In this document: positions 36,301 through 48,200 of the stretch, piece after piece
How positions within the stretch are numbered: the first letter of the stretch is position 1
How the letters are laid out: each line of letters starts with the position of its first letter
Origin: Trichoplax adhaerens
Lineage: Eukaryota; Placozoa; Uniplacotomia; Trichoplacea; Trichoplacidae
Assembly (NCBI RefSeq): GCF_000150275.1
Contig: NW_002060948.1
Coordinates: 1,415,328 to 1,479,327, forward strand
DNA length: 64,000 nucleotides
Direction of reading: 5' to 3'
Notes under the pieces: generated by a model
Database searches by the model: none
What the model saw: only the letters and a program-made list of their open reading frames with translations
Told to the model about the DNA's origin: nothing
Program-made: the position numbers and the translations under genes

Positions 36301-37395
36301 ATGCTTACATTAGGCATATAAATAGTAATTACAGAATCAATAAACAAAACTATAAATTTGTTGCTTTTTATTGAAAAATTTAGAGTTGAAATCAAAGAAA
36401 TGCAAAAATTAGCAGAGCAAAGAAAGAGAGAAAAGATGGAAGATAGATTAGCAAGGTAAATAATCTCTATGTTGCTACCGTAGCTATTGCATTTACTTAT
36501 GCTTATTATGTATTATGGATAATAATTATACTATATTTAATCCTATAAATGCCGAAGAAATGTTTCATATAATTTAAAAGTTAATAAGTACCTTTTGCCC
36601 GCATTAATTGTAATTGCGACTAAAATTCTTTCAGGGAAAAAGTGAAGGCTATGATCGCTGAAGATAGAGCAAGAGTAGGTTTAATCAATATCAAGCTGTT
36701 TTAGCTTATTTTGTAGACACGTAGCTGTAATTTAAGTGAGTGAATGATTCAATATATTAATGATGCAGGCAAAAGGCAAGCCTGACACAACTAACAGTGT
36801 TACTAGTCAGCAAACATCTACCAAAGTCGAATCTTCCACTGAATCAACTGTCAAAAAGGAATATACAAATTGTCGTATACAGGTTTTATAGTCGCTTTTT
36901 GATATTGTCTATATTAGTATCGTATAATATTTAATTTTATAAAACCCATTATAGTAAAGTTGCTACTGATTCCATTTTCTTTTTACTATAGGTTCGCCTG
37001 TCCAATGGATCAAATATTTCTGCAACCTTTGACGTAAATGATACGATTGCCACAGTTATGGATTTTGTGAGAAAAAACAGAACTGATGGTGACTGTCCGT
37101 TTAACCTAATGACAACATTTCCGCGTAAAGTTTACTCAGAAAACGACATGGACATGACAGTCAAAGATGCAGGTAACTTTTACTCATTTCGATTAAACTG
37201 TAAATTAATTATATATTATTGCTATGTAGCTTGTCTATATGAAACGTAATAAAGTATCCGTCCGAGAAATACTCGTGTTGCTACTTATGAAAGCTATTAT
37301 TTGATATAAAAATTTCAATTTGTAACCCTAACTGTATTTTTATGCTTTTGCCAGGATTTGTTCCATCGATATCCTTGGTGTTAAGGAATATGTAA
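33363..37395 (+). CDS. UBXN1: UBX domain-containing protein 1 (UBA-UBX p97 adaptor)
   Basis: Soluble adaptor that links ubiquitylated substrates to the AAA ATPase p97/VCP. Twelve in-phase exons give 276 residues: 33363-33421, 34942-34995, 35235-35299, 35629-35660, 35784-35836, 35949-36003, 36234-36298, 36384-36455, 36635-36674, 36769-36882, 36992-37172, 37355-37395. Residues 1-38 are a UBA domain with the loop ELGF (MGF in most homologues) and a conserved GIEGAIDW helix. Residues about 80-165 are a Lys/Glu/Arg-rich coiled coil, and about 195-276 a UBX domain carrying the FPR turn (246-248) needed for p97 binding. For exon 7 an alternative acceptor six bases downstream also keeps frame. The first intron is long (1.5 kb) and contains a perfect hairpin. 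Length is close to human (297). Confidence 0.95.
34498..34529. repeat. Perfect 14-bp inverted repeat in UBXN1 intron 1
   Basis: GACTTCTAGATACC, four-base loop TTGA, then the exact reverse complement GGTATCTAGAAGTC. Hairpin-capable on either strand. It is too short for a typical microRNA precursor. Confidence 0.95.
36043..36079. repeat. 12-bp inverted repeat in UBXN1 intron 6
   Basis: TACTAGAAGAGA at 36043-36054 pairs exactly with TCTCTTCTAGTA at 36068-36079 across a 13-base loop. Confidence 0.9.
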
Positions 37396-38708
37396 TTCTT
37401 TCATCTTAAAGATATCACACTGTCGTGGATACGAACATAAAATGTATCATAAAGCCATGCCAGAGATAATTTACATTTTACATCACTTGTTAACTGATAG
37501 TGCAAGTTTTTCTACCGCTGAGTTTGGCAAGTTTTCATTTAATGGCAAAGTATAATTGTCCTAATTCGATAATATTTAGTACTGGATTGTTCATTATCCA
37601 GCAATTTGATTTCAAGAATTCATTCAAATATCATATAAGTGAACCTGCTGTATTGCCTGTGGTATAAGAAGCTATCATGAGATGTTTGATCAGCTTCTTA
37701 TTGTAAATAAGCGTGTAGACTTGTCTTGATGCATAGTTGTAATTTTAATGAGATAAATACATTGATATCGTATAAGATGGTCGATACACTGTGCTATTAG
37801 TAGCTGACTAAGGCTATATTCCTGGTCAGTAAGATGCAGTCTTATTCAATTCACTATGCTGTGAAAAGACAAAAACGACACGAGATATATTTTGGATGCG
37901 CTATATCAACTTTATTTAACAGGTATATTTGATATGGTGTGAGGCAGTGAGTTATTGTCATGTGTTATAGAGAAGCTAGGCGTTAGAGGACTATAAGACA
38001 TCTGCTTATTTTATCCACATAATTTTATATTTATACGTACATACGCATTACTATATCGTCGTTAACATCTACGTTTATAACTTGAAATCTCATCCATGGC
38101 AAAATTTCATAATTCATGCATTAATCCAATCACGATCCTACGATATAGCTCTCTTCGTGCCAACAATTTACCAATTATCGAGCTTGAAAATTAGGTTTAA
38201 AATGCAGTGATACACCTTGAATATCAATACTATTTCCATAAGAGGTGGTATCTAATATTGAAATTGTCATTATTTCATGGTAATTATTTAAATTAATGAA
38301 GAGACCTACATCAACATTTTTAGTTCGGCCAAATTGAAATGTCCTTAATTCTTACATTAATACAGTCATAATTATGAACAAATTTCCTCCTATGCCAAGA
38401 AGTATAGACATGACCAAATTCTACGATAGGACTATGTACTTGCACTGATATTCACTGTTCGTATAATTAAATTGAATGTTTTGACAGGTAGTAGTAGTGG
38501 CTTCTCCATGTTATTACTGCATAAGTAAATTCTGTTTAAGATAGCAAACTGATTTTTCTTTCGGCAAGACGAGTCTTGGATTGCTGTCGACAAGTCATAC
38601 TTGTAAAGAAACCATCAAGAGGAGGGTGATGTCGGCACTTAACTAGATAGGATTTAAGAAATTTTATTTATGTAAGAAAACAAATCAAGGTTTATATTAT
38701 TGACACGA

Positions 38709-38940
38709 AAGCAAACTAGCATCGAAGCTCCCTACTTGATAGTTAAAATTAGCAAATTTACTCCATGGTTGATTTAATTTGCATTCATTAGTCTATATCG
38801 TGATTAATATTTATTAATTGTATGATAGTAAATTAGCATTGAATTTCTCTATTCGATAGTTAACTTTAGCAAATTTTCTCCAAGATTGGTCTTAATTTCA
38901 TCCGGTAGTCTATACCTTGATTAATGTCATTTGTAGATAT
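38709..38940. repeat. Tandem duplication, unit about 115 bp
   Basis: Copy 1 (about 38709-38820) and copy 2 (about 38824-38940) share AAA.TAGCAT.GAA, GATAGTTAA..TTAGCAAATTT, a CTCCA..ATTGGT-like core, TAGTCTATA and TGATTAATAT. Divergence suggests an old duplication. Confidence 0.8.
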
Positions 38941-39220
38941 AATATCCTTACTTGGGATATACAAGTATATTGTGTAATACGAAGGACGATATTTGCAGTA
39001 TTTCCATATCATCCATCGTTGATTAACTTAACTGAACAATCTATTATATGCTCATTAAGACATTGACACTTGATGCGTACCAGTAGTATTCACCTTTTAT
39101 CATTATAACATGGACAGTACATTTATTTCTCTGCCTATTTCAACTATTAATAAAGTAGAACTTAGCTAGTAATCGTTGTAGTTATATATATGTGCATGCA
39201 CTGTATTCACCCGTTTTGAC

Positions 39221-39540
39221 TTTAATATGTTACTTTAAAGTATCGCCTTGCTTGTAACATACTTTCTATTTACTTCCTTACTAATTTTAGTGATGATTTT
39301 ATCCATCTGTTCCTTCAATATGTTGGTATAAAGTATCATCTCATTTCTAACATGCACCGTATTTTCTTTCTTATAAATTTCGCGATAGTTTTATGGATCA
39401 TTTCTTTCAATATGTTATTATAAGTATCGTCAGATTTCTAACCCACGGTGTATTTACATTTCTATAGATCTTAACGTTGTTTACCCATTTTTTCTTTTAA
39501 TATGTTGTCATTGAGTATCATCTTGCTTACTAGAAGATAC
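39221..39540. repeat. Diverged tandem array, unit about 90-95 bp, about 3.5 copies
   Basis: Each unit contains AATATGTT followed by AAGTATC, then TTTCTAACA-like, TTTACTTTCTTA-like and TTTATCCAT-like blocks. Units begin near 39225, 39318, 39407 and 39498, and the last is partial. Non-coding. Confidence 0.75.
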
Positions 39541-40533
39541 AATAAAGAATTTGGATTCCTACTAATAACATTTTAATTACACACTCTATAACTTCACTAT
39601 GACTCGTAGTATCTCCGCTTGACTTCTTTGCCAAGTAGAGTAGTAGCTTCGTTCATGGATATCAATACAATAGTTTTCATATTTATAATTGTGCTGATAG
39701 AATTTTAGTATAGATGTAGTTATCAGGCGACTATAAGATTATAAACAATCATGTTAATTTCGTATCTTTGCGGCTATATCACGTATAAAACAGAACTTAT
39801 CAAATTCTACTATAGGGATGTAATATGTAAACAATTTACTGAAAGCAGCGTTAACTATCTTATAAATAGTGCTTTATAAAAGGCGTTCACGATCCACATT
39901 GAATAGCATGCATTTAAAATTGAAAAAAATTATTCTAACTAAACGAAATATAAAATTGGCTTCCATTGCATTATTATTAATCATTTTCATATCCCTGGGA
40001 TAACTTAAAATAAATTTCAAGTGCAAGATGAGTAATATACTATTTTCTAGTTTTATATCATTCGATCATTTGACTTGCAATTGATGAATAAAAATAAGAA
40101 TCACAAGAAGCTGTTAGAAAGATTAATTTTTATACTTGAATACCCAAATCGGCAAAGCTCGTTCCATGGACTAAGAAATTTTTATATCTATACGTACATA
40201 TATAATTATGTCTTATTATTACTGATTTTAATTTTTCGTGCGAAATGACTTCCATGATATAAATTAAAATCTTTCTATTACTTAGAATTTATGAATGAAA
40301 GAGATTGGTAAGAATGGATAGCAAAAAATGAGCCAAGGCTTGAGAAGTAACGATAATAATTAAATTATCCTAGATTAAAAGTTTAAATCTATTTTCTCTC
40401 GATGTTGTGTCTAGGCGCAAGTGGTTATTAAACTGTGCGATTGGCTCTTCTCTTAGTAAGACGACAGGCTCATAATTGGCAAAAAATTGAATCATAACCG
40501 TGATGAAATAAACTTTAAAGTGAGTCAAATTGC

Positions 40534-40935
40534 ATGAAATTAAAGTCAATTAGAGAACTTACTTTCTATGCATTGATAGATCGTTTCAACACCATCTTGA
40601 ACTATCGATTTCTGCTTATGATTAGCTCCATCACATTCAATACTAGGGGCTGCATTAGACCAATTGATCATCAATCCGATAGCAAGGATGAAAATTGCCA
40701 ATCTGGTCATGATAGTCGTATTATTTGTCCAATGATTTTAAACCAATTTCAACACAGATTTTTTCTGCTCTTCTTCTATCGTCAATCAGATAGATTTCAA
40801 CTTTCAGCTGTCACAATTACAAATAATTATTTTGCTATCGTCGAGACTTTATTAAGGTGGGCAATAAAAATAATCAATAGACGCTTTAGGCGTGAGATCC
40901 AATATATCTGTGGTATATTGAATAAAAGACGATAA
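40534..40935 (+). other. Isolated 133-codon open frame, doubtful
   Basis: Long for this AT-rich region but with no recognised domain, no signal of secretion, no neighbouring exons and no conserved motifs. It is Ile, Arg and Phe rich, as random AT-rich translation would be. Kept as a low-confidence candidate only. Confidence 0.15.
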
Positions 40936-42742
40936 ATAAAGACAATAACACTATAGTCAGTTTTGATTGGTAAATAGTCTTGGCAGGATATTAAGTTCTA
41001 GGTGCTATAGGATTCACTATTCCTCCATGAATTAAATATATTGTCTTAAATGGATAATATAGGCTCGATTGAAGAATACTTGGAATGCATAAGAGTGGTG
41101 AGATCAAGGTCATGCTATGTAACTAAAGAAAGAAAAGAAACAATTTAGAGGATTGTAAAATTTCCTTTTACATCGTTATTCATCAAATTGATCATCTTGG
41201 TAGTGAGAAATAATAATAATCGTCATGACTAAAAACAATAACAAGACTAAAAAATGGAATATTTCATTTTAGAAATGAAAATGAAACGATCGTTTTGGTA
41301 GTGAGAAATAATAACTGTTTTAATTAAAAATTAATAACAAAAGTAAATCAAAGCTGGATTGGAATGAACGATCATCGATCATACAGTTCGATAATAGTCT
41401 ATTTTTATATTCATTAGATGATGGAATAAGTTATTAACTATAATAGTAGAAATATCTATGCTGTAAGTCGATTTTTAATTCATTGATACTATTGGCAACC
41501 ACATAGAATTGTAAAATAATGGTATAATATTAGGCTAGATAGATCGACTATAATAGTTAGAAACTCTTTGGATATATATTCATGTTGATTGTGAATGAAT
41601 AACCTGCCGTAATAGTGCATGGATACTATTGGCAATTATTGAATAAAAAGGATATCCAACCAGATAGATTGATTCATTAGGGATCCTATCAACTAGGTTC
41701 TGCTTTTCTTAGGTTATTGCTACTTTCTAGTAGCAACATGTTTGATAGATCAAAATTGATCAAGGCAAATAATTTATTCTCGTTCCAAATTGCATATTAT
41801 GTAGCACAAGCGAACAACCAAAGATACCCTTTGATAGCAGACAGATATCAAAAATAACAATGACTGCTGTATTTTAAGTCTGTTTTTTTATGCCGGGCCC
41901 TTTCACGAAAAATAGCCTTATTATTTTTTATCTTTCCTTCCTTCCTATGCTATGCTATCGTTCGGTTGTTCTTGTTTTGAAATGACTTCAAATTATTCAA
42001 TCTGTAGGTATTCTATTGCAAGTTAACTAAAATGTCAACTTCAAAAATAAACTTGTCATTAACTCATCCTTTGAAGATATTTATCGAAACAACTAAAAAT
42101 CGTCAACAAAATATTATCTAAATGATACTATTTGTTATTTGTACCATTACGTCAGGGCTGGATGTTATTTTGTTGAAGGCCGGCAATAATAAAGCACTAT
42201 TTATTCTGAGTCAGGTTTAGAAAGGAACTATAGAATAGGTAAAAAACATCTGCTTCCATTTGAATAAAATTATGATATCAATAGCCTAACTTTTCACTGG
42301 GTAATATGGGCGGTTGCTCTAATGGCGTGATCACCACTTAGAAACTGATTTAATATAAAATACTTCTCCATATTGTCTTCAAAAGGAGATTCTACAATAA
42401 GCCACAGTATCGATAAGTTAACGCACTAATGCACACAATGAATCAATTGCTAGTGTCATAACTGCTTATTTTTCACATTAATTCTAATAGGATAATACTT
42501 AACCATTAAGTTATCTATAGCGAGCATTGCTGGCGTAGTTGTTTACGTTATCAGAGAATAATATCGATTGAAATAATGCTCTAAGCTAGGTAGAAATTTT
42601 GATCAACAATTTTCAAACAAGCAATATCTATGCAAGATTGATTGATAGATAGGATATTTAATGAAAAAGTTAAAATTCCTTCTGGCCGTTCTGTTCATAA
42701 GATTTATGTAATTATCGAATAAATATAAATGATCACTTCTCA

Positions 42743-43190
42743 ATGTAGTGTATTCAGAATATACTGTAACTATATTCTACTCTTAAATATAGACATGTTG
42801 TATTGCTCTTATATTTAGACAGATCTACAGTCCGCTTACTCTACATTCATATATAGACTACTGTATTTAGTTATTACGGTACTCGCTGTTTTCTACAACC
42901 ATCTGCTATTTTGTAACCTATTATGGTATATGTTGTATCTAATTCCACAATCCTATTCTCTGCATGTGCTCTATCTTTAAAACTATAAATACCGGCGATT
43001 TCTACCTCAGAGTTCATTAGCCTCTCAGTTAGTCTTCTAGTTAGTCTCTCACAGTCTAATACTTCTACTCGTTACTCACGACAGCTTGCACGCTGATCTA
43101 CCGTAACTACCTCACTGTACTTCACATTACTAACCTACAATAAAGCATAACTTTTATAAACCCTTTGTTGTAATAATTGTAAATGGCGAC
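42743..43190 (+). mobile_element. Possible solo LTR of a Ty3/gypsy-type retrotransposon
   Basis: The segment has LTR-like order: a TGTAGT start near 42743, a TATA box (TATAAAT at 42984-42990), a pyrimidine-rich putative leader with repeated CTCTCAGTTAGTCT-like phrases, an AATAAA signal at 43139-43144, and TGGCGAC at 43184-43190, which resembles the primer-binding site just after many gypsy LTRs. No gag or pol reading frame follows and no second LTR is visible, so this would be a solo or truncated LTR. A TATA-driven host promoter is the alternative. The 63-codon frame starting at the TGGCGAC site is unlikely to be a gene. Confidence 0.35.
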
Positions 43191-45242
43191 TAAATCTCAA
43201 TCCTCTGAGATATCGAACCCTCCATCACACTCAAAGTCTAAACAACATTGCTTTTGCTGTATTTTAATATGTCTTCTGGTTCGCCCGTATACTTATCGCC
43301 ATAGAGTTTTTACACCCTTAATTTATCAGTTATTGGATCTGATTTCAATCGATGAGGTTGTTACATTAACTTGAAAAGCAATCTCTCCAGGATCATTTTG
43401 CTATCTCGAAGCGATTATTACACGAGTACTGTTTAGCAAATTAGACAAAATCAATCCTTTTCCTACATAACAACAGTGGCTAAGGTATGATAAAGCCCAA
43501 GCGAAGTAAATTTTGTGATGTATTGAATCCTAAGTAAGGAAATACTTGATTACTAGAGAGTAAACAACTTCGCCAGTGGTTAATTAATTCAGTTCCGTGT
43601 GTTATAATAATTTATCACCTTGAAACAATGCTTTATGTATTTAATAAGGCATGATGTGCTTGTTATCATAAATGGTGCAGTAACATTATACGAATGAATC
43701 ACTATATTATACAAGCATGGGCTACTACAGTTCTAGGCTAGTTTATTAAGTACAGAATTACAGATCATACAAATATTTATTTTTGTGGTCGAGATAAAGC
43801 GTCTATGCAGCATAACTACTATACAAATAGATTTTTAATTATTTCTGTGCCTACGTATATCAGAAATTGCTTCTTTTAGCAATTAAGAATAGGCTGTCAT
43901 ATATCTGTGTATTACTCATATGTACAGTATATATTATATACATTATATGATTGGAGTCTAGATCCAGTACATGTGCTGCTCACATGGATTCCTAATTATA
44001 AGTATTGAAGTCTATATACAGAACCGGGACTGCTTCTCCTGCCTATTCTTATTTTCTCTGTCATAACATGCTATACAAGTATACATTGTACTAAATTCTT
44101 AATTATCTCAGGGTACATCGCAAAGATAAAGTATGAATAGAGCACTTGTGCTGTATAAGACGGTCTCTCAATTATTTCAATGTACACGTAGAGTAATATT
44201 ATATGTATCGACAGATAAAATGTAGATAAAGCACATGTGGTGTGTATAGGTAGGCTTTAACAAACCGCATTACATTATATCTAATCAACAGGAGTATTAC
44301 TCTAAACCAGAATAATAATTATTAATAAATCCTAAACAGAATATTAGACTCTTCACTTTAAGTACCCAATAAGAATCACACGTTGAAATAAAGCTGGATA
44401 TAATTTTGTATTAAGTTCCTTCCAAGGTTCTCATCAATCAATTATATATTATTAAATGTTGTAAAAATACATCATCGAAAACCAAAGAAACAGCAACCAT
44501 TACATATACCACTATGAAATCTTATGTACAATAACTGGTATTATGAATTTTTATATGTTCTGGTGTCAAAAATATATTAGATAGTTATACAGCAATATCT
44601 CAATTAGTATTTGCAAATATGATCACAGTAATCTCGCATAGATTATTAACAAATATGATAAAATAATACAAGGTTTAAGAATTTGGATTACTTTACGATC
44701 GCCGATATTAAATAAACTATTTAAAAATATATTAATATTTAGTATGATAGAATTATTCAATTAAGTTATACATATTACAGTATTGCTACATAATCAATGC
44801 ACTGCACTTTCATCTAAAACATTAGGCTTTAATAATTACAGTTGAATATATATAATCTTATAAAACATCCTTAAAAATATATGATTACAAACGTAGCCGT
44901 GTGTACAATGAGGCATTATATCGAGTCCTCATTCAGTCTCGACATATAATCTCGGTCATGAAATTCATATGAATAAGATGTTAGTAATTACTGCAGCAAT
45001 AGCAGCTTGAATGAATCGATTTTGTTAGTTTCAACACAATCTGCATTTGCGGAAGCACTTATATTGTATAAGAGTTAGAATCGTAGTAGATGATAATCAA
45101 TAAATTTGAAATCTTTTATCGGACACATAAAAGAATTTCGTTGAAAGGTAGACTTTAAACGCCGTGCTATAATTTATGAGATGCAACCACTCGATACATT
45201 ATTAAACTCTCAAAAGAAGGATCAGAATTTCTAATGACCATA

Positions 45243-48200
45243 TTAACGTGTCGTTTTCAGACCCTGCAGAACTGGATCATATGAATGATGAAAATGACTA
45301 TAAATATTTTCGGCACGTGTTAAACTGATAGCTTTCGCAAACATTTTTTCAAGTTCTTTCGGTGTTCTATCATACGAGATCATACATTAATAGCTAATAA
45401 AATCATTACATTTATTTTCTAATAATTAGAATATGATATGCAGTAGATATCACATTATCTTACTTGTCGATGAATTCAGTCAAGCTATTAAATTTGGCGC
45501 ATGTGTCAAGCGCTAAAATATAGCTTACACTCGGAATAGACATCATGATTTTAAATAACTGTTACGATAAGGCAGATTAAGTCAAAACATTGTTACCCTG
45601 AATGATAAAAGTAAGGACCTGATTTACCTGCTCTTTTTCTCTGACTGGTTTCAGCGGAAAATCTATTTTGTAATTTTTCTTGCACTCAATAGCAGCAAGC
45701 TGGACCAATAAATTAGCAGTGTGTTCTGTACAGGGTATATTTAGGTGTAATCTGGTTAGTAAAATCAATATTTCCATCCGCAAATAAACAGCTAAAGCCT
45801 ACCTTGGGATTCACTAAATAACAATTTCACGCGAGATAATGCAAGTGATGTGTACGTGATACATAAATATTTTGTAATAAACCTGCGATATGAAGTTTTA
45901 CATTAGCAAAATTCCGTAATGAATAAGGCTAATACTAGATTCATCTGGTAAATCTTTCTTAATACTTACTGTGTGTTGGTTTTCGAATCATCTACATTTT
46001 TACTTCTATCTTTTTCAATAATCAAGCATGATCTATCGTATAGTCCACACATATGCCTGATTCTATCTACAAATTTATCGTTACTACCACCTACTAAAGC
46101 TGTAATAAGAAAGGAGCTTTAGTATCATTAAATATTGATGTAGGATGTAGCATTTGAATAGGTTCATGTTTACATGATAGCAGCTGTCGTTCAACCCCCA
46201 TTCTGGTGCTTAAAACGTACGAACAGCATTTTAAACTGCAAACTTCTGTTTTAACACGGTGCTTGAAACGCAATTCAGTGATAGTCTGTTAAATACATAA
46301 TAATTTTTTAGCATACCATTTACCGTAAACATCAAAAACCAAGTTTTATGACATAAGTACTAAAAGTAAAGCTTTACAACTACCTACAAAAATAATCAAA
46401 GAAAATAGCTAATGGAATATACCTGACTATTACTCGAAAGCTCTCGCGTATCAACTAAAATGGATAATTCGTTGTTTGATTTCTGTTCATCAATAGGTAA
46501 GAATTAGTTTTGCACTGATTATGCTAAATTTAAAAGTTAATTAGCTTATAAAAGAATAGTGCACTTAAAATGACTCGTATAATTATTAACCTTCGTATCG
46601 GAAGAAAGAGAATAAAGTGAATTTGGCGCTTCAAAGTTTTTAACACTAGGCTCTTGTTTAGGCTTTACACTTATCGAAATTTTATTGTTATTGTCCATCT
46701 TATGAGACTGATCACCAATCGTCACCTTTGTGAATTCTCTCTTGTTACTGAAAGGTTTCGTATTATCTGTTAAGGGTATATCGATTCCAAGGCTGAAGTC
46801 AGGAACAGCTCTATAAAAATTTGTTATTAGTAAACAAGAATAGATTAAGAATATACGAATAATATGTATTACATAACTAGTAAAGCCGACAAATAAATCT
46901 ACTTTAACTCTTTCGATTTTATAAAACGTTACAGCAATCCCATGAAATTTGCATACGTACTCATTGACAATTTCCTCATCTAACGGAACCGTAACTAGAG
47001 ACTTAGATTGATCGGTTATTTCGATTACATTCGTCGGTGCAACATTATTAGAATCAACCATAGCTAAAACATCATCATCATCTATCCAATCATTTAATTC
47101 TAAATTAAAATTTCCAATTTCTTGTTCCTGATATAAATAAGAATAGTTAAAATAAAATAAATTATAATTCAATTAGCGCTTTATTATCATGAAGCTGCAC
47201 ACGCTCGCATAAATTCAATAATGCAAAGAGAATACAATCATCATAATAATAGTTTATTTCTTTCACATAAATCGTGGTTGCAGCAACTTACTTCATTGGT
47301 GACGGGTAATACAGGACACTCATCGATATAATTGAACTTCATTTTATTCAAATATTCATCACAATTCAAGGACGATGTAGTACATTCCTCAACTTTGTCT
47401 GACTTCAAATTGCGCAAATATTCACTGTCTTTTGTAGCTGATGTCGCACATCCTTTATCTTCATCTACATTAAATTTGCTTACTGTAGGAGCCAAAGCGT
47501 CCACAGTTTCTTCAACACTATTCCATGAGTCGTCTAGAACGGATTTTCGCTTTCTACGCTTACTAATACCTATGCAAATTCCGTTATTGACATCACTTTG
47601 TACAGATTCTTTCGAGGCATTGTGACCATCGACTGATCTAGGAATATTAGTTTCCGGTGATATATCAACATTTCCTGAGTTGTCCATTATTATGGATTCG
47701 TCTTCGAGGTTACTAAGATTCCTACTTTTACGTTTTCTACTACATTTAGCTATTAATTTACTTTCTAAATCATCTAATACATTTTCTGCTTGAGTTAAGT
47801 ATTCGATAGCATCATCTTCGTTTTCAACACAAAAGCTATTATATTCATAGTCTGATGAACAATCCGATCCTGTCTTTGGATCACCATCATTTCGATCATA
47901 AAGGTACTTTTTAACTTTCGTAGGGGTTGGCAATGGGTTATTTTCCTTATTTAGTACAGATCTTAGTCGATGAGATGCCTGAAATTTTAGTTTACTTGAT
48001 TTTCTACAATTGATGTTTGGACTGAATAGCGATTGCTGATAGACAGCTAGCATACTCCCAGGAGAGGTATCAGCTTGCTAAATAAACAAACATTATCAGC
48101 ATGTTTATTACTTATGTAAATTTTCGTAATAGTATTGCAAGGATTACATATTACCTTGTCACAGTAAGGCGTTGGTTGACTATTATCATTAATAAAACTA

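Larger units (their letters stand above)
37396..45242. other. Long intergenic region rich in old tandem duplications
   Basis: About 7.8 kb between the 3' ends of UBXN1 (+) and FANCM (-). No conserved exon found. It contains diverged tandem duplications at 38.7-38.9 and 39.2-39.5 kb, weaker ones at 41.2-41.35 and 41.48-41.7 kb (each about 90-140 bp apart), and an LTR-like segment near 43 kb. An isolated 133-codon frame at 40534-40935 has no recognisable features. Confidence 0.5.

Noticed and set aside
43183-43374. 63-codon frame starting MATKSQSS
   Set aside because: Begins exactly at the TGGCGAC primer-site-like motif after the LTR-like segment; no gag-like motif and no continuation.
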